From Phlegmacium glaucopus (Eukaryota > Basidiomycota > Agaricomycetes > Agaricales > Cortinariaceae), in NCBI GenBank assembly GCA_015039465.1, contig MU130299.1, positions 515,942-579,941 of the forward strand: DNA of 64,000 nt, read 5' to 3'. The notes beneath the pieces were generated by a model that did no database searches, was not told the origin of the DNA, and was given only the letters and a program-made list of their open reading frames with translations. Numbering within the stretch: the first letter of the stretch is position 1; each line of letters begins with the position of its first letter. Positions 58,228 through 64,000 of this stretch are shown piece by piece. Both the position numbers and the translations under genes were made by a program.

Positions 58228-59479
58228 TTACGGGAGTTCTTCGATGGAAGCAGAGGGAGTCGGAAGGTTAGACGAAGTGGATTGTGTCTGCATGGTCGTC
58301 GTTGAGACCCATCTATCGTGATATTTGGCGGACCAGAAGGCTGCAAGATACGGATTGATAAATACAAGGATCAACGAGGATAACGAAGTGAAGCTGGTGA
58401 GCATGGCGTAGATCCGGGCGAATTTAATATTCCAGCGTTTGACAAGTATAAGGATCAATGAGTACAGAGACAGCAAACTTGTGAGCATGGCGTAGATCTG
58501 GGGCGAATTTAGTAAACATGAAATCACGATTCATTCAGGACTTTTACCTGGCCAAATGAAACATTTGATGATACCGTCGGATTAGCAGCATGAGATGAGG
58601 AAATCCACGCAATGCTAGGTCCAATGACTAGGACGAGGAACTTGAATGTGGATGAAGAGTGAACGGTCCCCAGCCTGAAATGACTAACAATAACCATCGA
58701 TTGATTGCGGAAACAAAAGAATAAGTATACCAGATTCTTTTGACATTTTCTGTGACTGATACCATAATTGTGATAACGGCAACAGGAGCCCAAAGCAGAC
58801 TGATAATGCCATTCATCCCATATTTCCGGTGGCATGCTGGCTGTCTGAAAGGGGACTGCATGGATGGAAGGAGAATCAAGGAGAACATGGCAAGCCACAA
58901 TAAAAACAAGCAATTTGAGAGTATCGAAAACATGATCCCTTCGACTTGGTTCATCTTGGAGAGAATTGACGGCAAGTTCTTACGTCGAATGAGTTGGATG
59001 GTGGAGAGGAACCATAAATGCAGAGTGCCAGGTGATGCAACTGCGATGATAACAAATACTGCATCGTTTTGGGTGAGTTGCCTCTTTATGATAGACAATA
59101 TTGCCGCGACGAGAAGGGAGTAATTGTTGGCAATGTGTCCATACCATGCGTAGCGAAAGTCGTCTGTATCAAGGACCAACGTGATGGCTGGTGTGAAATG
59201 ATAGGATTAGTCCAGTTCCTTGCTTCAGGAAGAAAACCTACCGAAAACTGTGGCCGTAATATATACTGTTGCCGATGATCGATCAACATTGAACTTCAGG
59301 GGGAAATAAAGGTACGACTCACGTGATACTTTCTGCCCAAGACCAGTTACGTCTGGATTTGGACAGGGCCCGAAGGGACAGGAATCCGGAGGAGGATTGA
59401 TGCAATATATCTGGAATAGTGTCCTATTGTCTAGTACACCTATGTTGAAGGGAAGAAGAGAGAAGGTAAGGTTTTCCAT
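58228..59479 (-). CDS. Polytopic membrane protein of a fungal-specific family
   Basis: Model: complement(join(58228..58497, 58548..58674, 58731..59187, 59242..59265, 59323..59479)), 344 aa, with a 24-nt second exon. The extracellular-type N-terminus has a Cys/Pro-rich CINPPPDSCPFGPCPNPDVT followed by GLGQKVSLYITATVFAITLV. Seven or eight hydrophobic helices follow, with charged loops (SIIKRQLTQ, LIRRKNLPS). It resembles unnamed basidiomycete membrane proteins starting CxPPPxxCPFGPCPN(P/T)D; no function is known. Two consecutive helices near the C-terminus (both IYAMLTS...SLIL) are a tandem duplication. The last about 40 residues are a Ser/Thr-rich cytosolic tail. Confidence 0.78.
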
Positions 59480-61426
59480 ATGGTCAGGAAGCCAGGTGCC
59501 AGATTTCTGGAGGCTTTTTAGGCTTTTTAATCTTAGGCCTAGGGATCATTCGGTCACATCATTAGTAGCCCAAGGCTGATTCCGAACGATACGGTAAGGG
59601 TGCAAGCAAGCAAGCAGGCATATACGCATCACCCGTTGTTCGCACTTGTTGTTCGGCGTACGCGGTCAAGTTGTTGAAAGCTGTGCACACCGAGAACACC
59701 ATGATCTCCTCGGCACCGAAAAATCCATTTATATACTAAATTAAGTAGATATCCCTCTTTTTGACGCCTTTCTGACAATTGCTGCAGTTAAGCCAGGACT
59801 ATCTGGTACTAGTGGGTTCTCCACAAGTCCACCTTGGTATTTGTATGTACTTGCCTAACTTACAAATGCAGAAGCCACTCTCGGAACAGTAACCATTGTT
59901 TTACTGATCAGTGAATCTCGCTTCGTTGACAGGAGCTCAGAGCTGCTACGCGGAGATCAGATGGCATCGGTACCGCATGCAAGCCAGGTCCTACCAAGTC
60001 ATTGACTCGGAATATTCGAGCAATGTTTATATCAATATGTAGATATTAATTCATCACTGATTCCACCGTTGATCATCTTGAGTGCCCCGCAGGCGTGATA
60101 TATTGTCGAAGAGCTCTTAACTCATACCCCAGATAATTCATGACCCCCTTACATACCATAGCGCCACGAGGATCGATGCAAATCAATGGTAGGCAGGTAA
60201 ATGATTCATGAATATCATAACCCATTCCCCTTTGTGGGCAAATACTGTTAGCTACGCATATGTTCATAGTAAAGTAAATCATCTCAAGTGCTGATTCTGC
60301 ACCACCAGGGACAACAGGCAAAATACAGGTCTATTTTAACTTTAGATCAACTTTTAGGTTGCCTGAAAACCGCTGAATTCATTGCAGGATATTTTTAAAT
60401 CTTATTTTTAGCACTGCACTGTAAAACCCATGCACCTCCACACCACCCCAAAACTCATAGCCTCAGGAATCTACCGCCGCAGCGTTAAGCCAAATATATG
60501 ATTAAATCATGATGCACTTGGAGATTACTGCAGTGTACCATTTCCTGATTGACATCAGCCACTGCCTTACTAAATAAATCTTCTACCAGTGAACCACTGA
60601 CGACACCTCGCGGCTCCACGTAGGTATTTTAAATTTGGCAGCATCAATCGATAGCAAATCAATGTTTCACAGCCTATTACCATTGATGTCCTGCCAGCGG
60701 TAAGTCCCAGGAAAAGAACATCTGCAACTTGGGCATTGATGCAATGCTATACTATAGGCACACCTTTCGGTTTTGTCTTTTGTCCGGTCCAGGTCAATAA
60801 TAGAACCAGTGTTATAAATAGGACTCATAAATTCCAATTCAAGGACTAATTAAAGATCACGGAAAGCAGGCCGTAAACTTAGGAAAGGGCTGCGCATTCG
60901 TACAGTTAGATGTACGGGCCCTGTAACAGAGGACACATACCCGTCCCCTTCGTGGATTGGAGCAGTCTATTACTCGTAGTAAGAGTATGGTATTTGTTGT
61001 TTACGTAAACTCAGCCTATCCTTACTTCCCCTTTTGGACGAGTGTGTTGATTATCCTGCCACAACTTACGTAAACGACTTCAAAGATAAAACTTTCTATA
61101 ATACGCTTCGTACCAAGATGAACAACGCGAAGATCTTGAAGCATAACGAACCCAGCCCAGCAGGATCATTGAAGTCAAATACTGGTTCGGTGCGGCGTAA
61201 ACCTTTTGTTGTGGGGGAACGAGCAAAGCCGATGCTAACGCCAAGCAGGACCTCTGCTTGCACTGCCGCCATCTCAAGTCAAGTAAGAGAGGTGGTGTGT
61301 AGCTGAGCCTTCTTGAGTGTAGATACGAACGAAGATGTACTACCTATAAGATAAGATAAAACAGAGTGCAACGCGATATCGAACGCGTCGTCACAAGTGT
61401 GACTTCCCTTGACATTGACCACCACG
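59480..61426. other. Intergenic spacer
   Basis: No supported gene. Small ORFs at 60073-60321 (minus, 82 codons, Cys-containing) and 61034-61306 (plus, 90 codons) have no family signal. Composition is ordinary and no repeat was noticed. Confidence 0.45.
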
Positions 61427-62026
61427 ATGAGCGATGCGCGTCAATATGGCGAGCTGGCCACCCAGCTTATTCTCGAATCAAGACGATCTACGCAAACAGA
61501 CACCCTCCTCAAATACAACGATTCCATGGTACGCTCCATCATCCGTGAACAACGCGATCTAGAGAAAGCTATCACCGCCCTTGACTTGCGTGACGGACAA
61601 CCCCCACCCCCGTCACTAATAATTACTCAAACGGCAATAAACAGGAATAAGCGATGTTTACTAGCGTACCATTCGCATCGCGTCGATCGATTGCGAGATA
61701 TGTACTGGGCTGTTGGTGGCGCACTCCCTCACATCCTTTCAAACCAGGATATTCGCAGCAAGCTTTCGCCACACGAAGTCGATTATCTACGACAATACAA
61801 CAGCTCTGTTATGGAGTTCAGATCCGAGTTCTCGCATGAACTAGACATCACTGCTAGCATCACAAATCCTCCGAAAGACCTGCATGTCCTTGTTCGCGTT
61901 GTCAGAGATTGTGGAGTGATACAAACTGAGCTGGGGAGTATAGACTTCCAGAAGGGTCAACGATTTATGGTTAGAAGGGCCGACATCGAACACCTCATCG
62001 TCCAAGGCTATTTGGAGGAGGTTTGA
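61427..62026 (+). CDS. PSF1: GINS complex subunit PSF1 (DNA replication)
   Basis: Single exon, 199 aa, matching the usual length of about 200. It starts MSDARQYGELATQLILESRR and has the helical A-domain segments (MVRSIIREQRDLEKAI, NKRCLLAYHSHRVDRLRDMYW) and KLSPHEVDYLRQYNSSVMEF. The C-terminal B-domain has LHVLVRVVRDCG, GSIDFQKGQRFMVRRADIEH and LIVQGYLEEV. PSF1, PSF2, PSF3 and SLD5 form GINS, which joins CDC45 and MCM2-7 in the replicative helicase. The ATG at 61427 was chosen because homologs begin at this residue. It lies 117 bp upstream of the next gene on the same strand. Confidence 0.95.
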   Translation: MSDARQYGELATQLILESRRSTQTDTLLKYNDSMVRSIIREQRDLEKAITALDLRDGQPPPPSLIITQTAINRNKRCLLAYHSHRVDRLRDMYWAVGGALPHILSNQDIRSKLSPHEVDYLRQYNSSVMEFRSEFSHELDITASITNPPKDLHVLVRVVRDCGVIQTELGSIDFQKGQRFMVRRADIEHLIVQGYLEEV

Positions 62027-62142
62027 AGCAATAATCAGATTTTTCCCAAAACTGGAGGGTACAAGTTTGGTTTACAGCATTTAACCAAACAACCTCTTAC
62101 CTTGACGCGACCGTGACTCTTTTTTCACACACACAACAGGCA

Positions 62143-63324
62143 ATGCTCAGTCGACATGCATGTCTGGCCTCCTTCTCCTCCCCACGACTCGTATTCTCAA
62201 AACGCCCTCACTTGTTACATGCGTTGTCTCGACATCTCCCGGGCCATGCTTCAATAGCATTGCGCTGTAATCATAGTCTTTTAGTCTCAACATCTCCCAG
62301 TCGACATAACGTTGACCTAGCAAATAATGCCCCCTATTCTGACCTTGGCCTTCGCTCTCAGCGGCCCCCAGATTCCTCACGTGATCCTAGACAAGAAACA
62401 CCCGAAGTGCCAGACCAAGAGTGGGAAATCCGAACGGGTGGGCGAGACTCCTGCTAAATCGGCTATCTGACTTGAACTCAGAAACTACCCGACTCTCTAG
62501 GTCGCGCTATCTTCGTTATACAGGAAACCTTACCTAATTTCTTTACATCCGGGCTTATCACTTCGATTGATAAAACCACCGGTTCTCCTCACCCTTCACC
62601 TTCGACTTCTGATCCTACTGCAAACGCGAACTTCTTAGAACACTACATCATCGAGAATTTAGATGAATGTATCTACAGCCCCAGCATCCGATTGTCCTAC
62701 ACACCACCTGTTGCGCTCCCTGCACCCTTTCCCAAGACATTGCATGTCGAAGGTATATAAACTCTACCGCTCGTTGACTTGGTGACATCAACTCACCAAC
62801 CCTACCAATTAGGCTTCCAATTATATCTCGCCTCTGCCAGTTTCGTCAAACATACCATGAATGCGATCTACTCGGACCTCACCGTAAACATCACTAAGAT
62901 GGTTGTCAACACGCCTAAGGGCCCCTTGCTTCCACCAGAACTAGACAATCGCGGGTACTCTACGAAGAAGCGAAGGATAAATAGAGAGAAAAGCATTCGT
63001 ATACGGCAAGTAGTCAATGGGGTCGGACGAGTCAGCGGCAAACCTGCAGAATGGGAAACGTCAGTTATCACTAGCCCCTGTCTTTTGTAACATCGAACTT
63101 ACACTTCGCTCAGTGAATCCACATATATATTCTCGCCAGTAACGGGGTTGATTCATGAGCATGTGGTGAACTCGATACATCCTGCACCTCATCAGGCGGT
63201 ATACGATTCCTTGCGGTTGAGTCTAGGGAAAGTGTTGGGCTTAGGATGGAGTGGAGGGGCTGGCTCAGGCTCTCCTAACGGCGCTGCATGTAAAGGCAAG
63301 ATCCTGAGTGAGAAGAGTAGCTAA
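62143..63324 (+). CDS. DUF2358 (C6orf136-like) protein, probably mitochondrial
   Basis: Model: join(62143..62437, 62501..62752, 62813..63059, 63114..63324), 334 aa. The first about 60 residues are Arg/Ser/His-rich with no acidic residues until Asp (MLSRHACLASFSSPRLVFSK), a mitochondrial targeting pattern. Family landmarks: EWEIRTGRAIFVIQETLPNF, FLEHYIIENLDECIYSPSIR, FQLYLASASFVKHTMNAIYS and FSPVTGLIHEHVVNSIHPAP. The acceptor at 62500 was preferred over an earlier CAG because it joins RTG to RAIF as in homologs. The domain's fold is NTF2-like in character, but its role is unknown. Confidence 0.85.
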
Positions 63325-63689
63325 ATGACGAATAATGGTGCGCTCTAAGCTGTTCTTGTGGTCTTGCCCTGTCGTTCCGATTCCATCCGCTTAGGAGGTG
63401 GGGAAGAAAAAAAGTAAAGAAAAATTGTAGCAGTAGTTATGTCATGCAAATGTAGTAAGTAAATCCGTCCAAACCTTCGTCCTAATTCAATGGAAGGATA
63501 TTCGCCATGTTTCTTTTTGAAATTAGCAGGATACTTAATCAAACCTGAACGAAGCAATGCATAGCGTACAGGGCCCGCCTCATGTTCAACGGTAACAAAA
63601 CCATCCGACCTCTCCAATTTCATGAAAAAGTTTTATGTAATCCACGAGGAAAGAAAAAAGAAACATGATTCCATCGGGCATGAATGGTT
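63325..63689. other. Intergenic spacer between convergent genes
   Basis: A 92-codon minus ORF (63345-63623, MKLERSDGFVTVEHEAG...) lies here, without recognised family. Its position between convergent 3' ends and its poly-A/T content make it doubtful as a gene, but I cannot exclude a small one. Confidence 0.35.
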
Positions 63690-63996
63690 TCAACTTTGAA
63701 TCGTGACCTTTCGTACAAGTCCAGCTCCAACTCGCTCAATTTCCGAAATGATGCCATCCTGGTTGAGAGTTACGAGAGCCTTGTCTTTAGCCTTGTCGTT
63801 TTCCTATAAAAAATATTTTAAATGAAAAACAACATGTGAAAGATAGACAAGGAATTACCTTTTTGACTGGTTGACTAGAGAAGCCACCAAGCACTCGGAA
63901 TGGTCGAGGCTCCTTCAGGGATGGGTCCCACACCACACCGAAACGATCACCACCAAATGGATCATAAAAAATCTTAAATGTATCAGCATACATTCG
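63690..63996 (-). CDS. 3' end of an unidentified gene (two last exons, partial)
   Basis: Model: complement(join(63690..63803, 63859..>63996)). Reading from the window edge: an apparent acceptor TTAG, then MYADTFKIFYDPFGGDRFGV and VWDPSLKEPRPFRVLGGFSS, a 55-nt intron, then KALVTLNQDGIISEIERVGA and a stop. The peptide is well formed and probably conserved, but I do not recognise the family. Most of the gene lies to the right of the window. Confidence 0.65.
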
Positions 63997-64000
63997 CTAA

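Overview
This window comes from a basidiomycete nuclear genome, most likely an agaricomycete. Genes are cut by many short GT-AG introns of about 47-95 nt and contain microexons. The families are typical of mushroom-forming fungi: FunK1 kinases, DUF6534 and DUF1996 proteins, AsaB-like enzymes, a Cop-type sesquiterpene synthase, and NLR proteins with NB-ARC-TPR or NACHT-WD40 architecture. All gene models were built by hand from the sequence by matching splice signals to family consensus; none was checked by alignment or RNA evidence.

Layout. 1-8 kb: three tandem FunK1 kinase genes. The middle one is intact; the outer two share an 8-nt frameshifting deletion and about 1.5 kb of identical sequence. 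9-11 kb: an F-box gene. 12-19 kb: two AsaB-like paralogs on either side of a nine-exon DUF6534 membrane protein gene and a repeat-rich spacer. 19.9-23.8 kb: divergent housekeeping pair, a mitochondrial stomatin-like protein (-) and the NEDD8 E1 regulatory subunit ULA1 (+). 25.8-29.5 kb: an NB-ARC/TPR NLR with about 12 nearly identical 42-aa repeats. 31-33 kb: a 16-exon DUF1996 gene. 33.6-34.4 kb: a possible third NLR N-terminus with no core. 35-44.8 kb: AT-rich, CpG-poor repeat DNA with foldbacks, a 9-bp-TSD MITE, minisatellites, segmental duplications and one young solo LTR. 44.8-49.2 kb: a NACHT/WD40 NLR (-) interrupted by a 100-N gap. 49.5-50.8 kb: pseudogene remnants. 51.8-57.6 kb: a duplicated segment carrying an intact terpene synthase and a decayed copy. 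58.2-59.5 kb: a polytopic membrane protein. 61.4-64 kb: housekeeping genes again (GINS subunit PSF1, a DUF2358/C6orf136-like mitochondrial protein, and the 3' end of an unidentified gene).

The most striking pattern is a mosaic of CpG-normal and CpG-depleted DNA whose boundaries fall inside the NLR genes. In both complete NLRs the small N-terminal exons are CpG-normal, while the nucleotide-binding and repeat part is almost free of CpG, as expected of DNA methylated and deaminated for a long time. The NLR fragment at 33.6 kb also ends next to CpG-depleted DNA. This suggests that core-plus-repeat cassettes behave like methylated repeats joined to host-type N-terminal exons. The housekeeping genes at both ends mark ordinary euchromatin around this accessory region.
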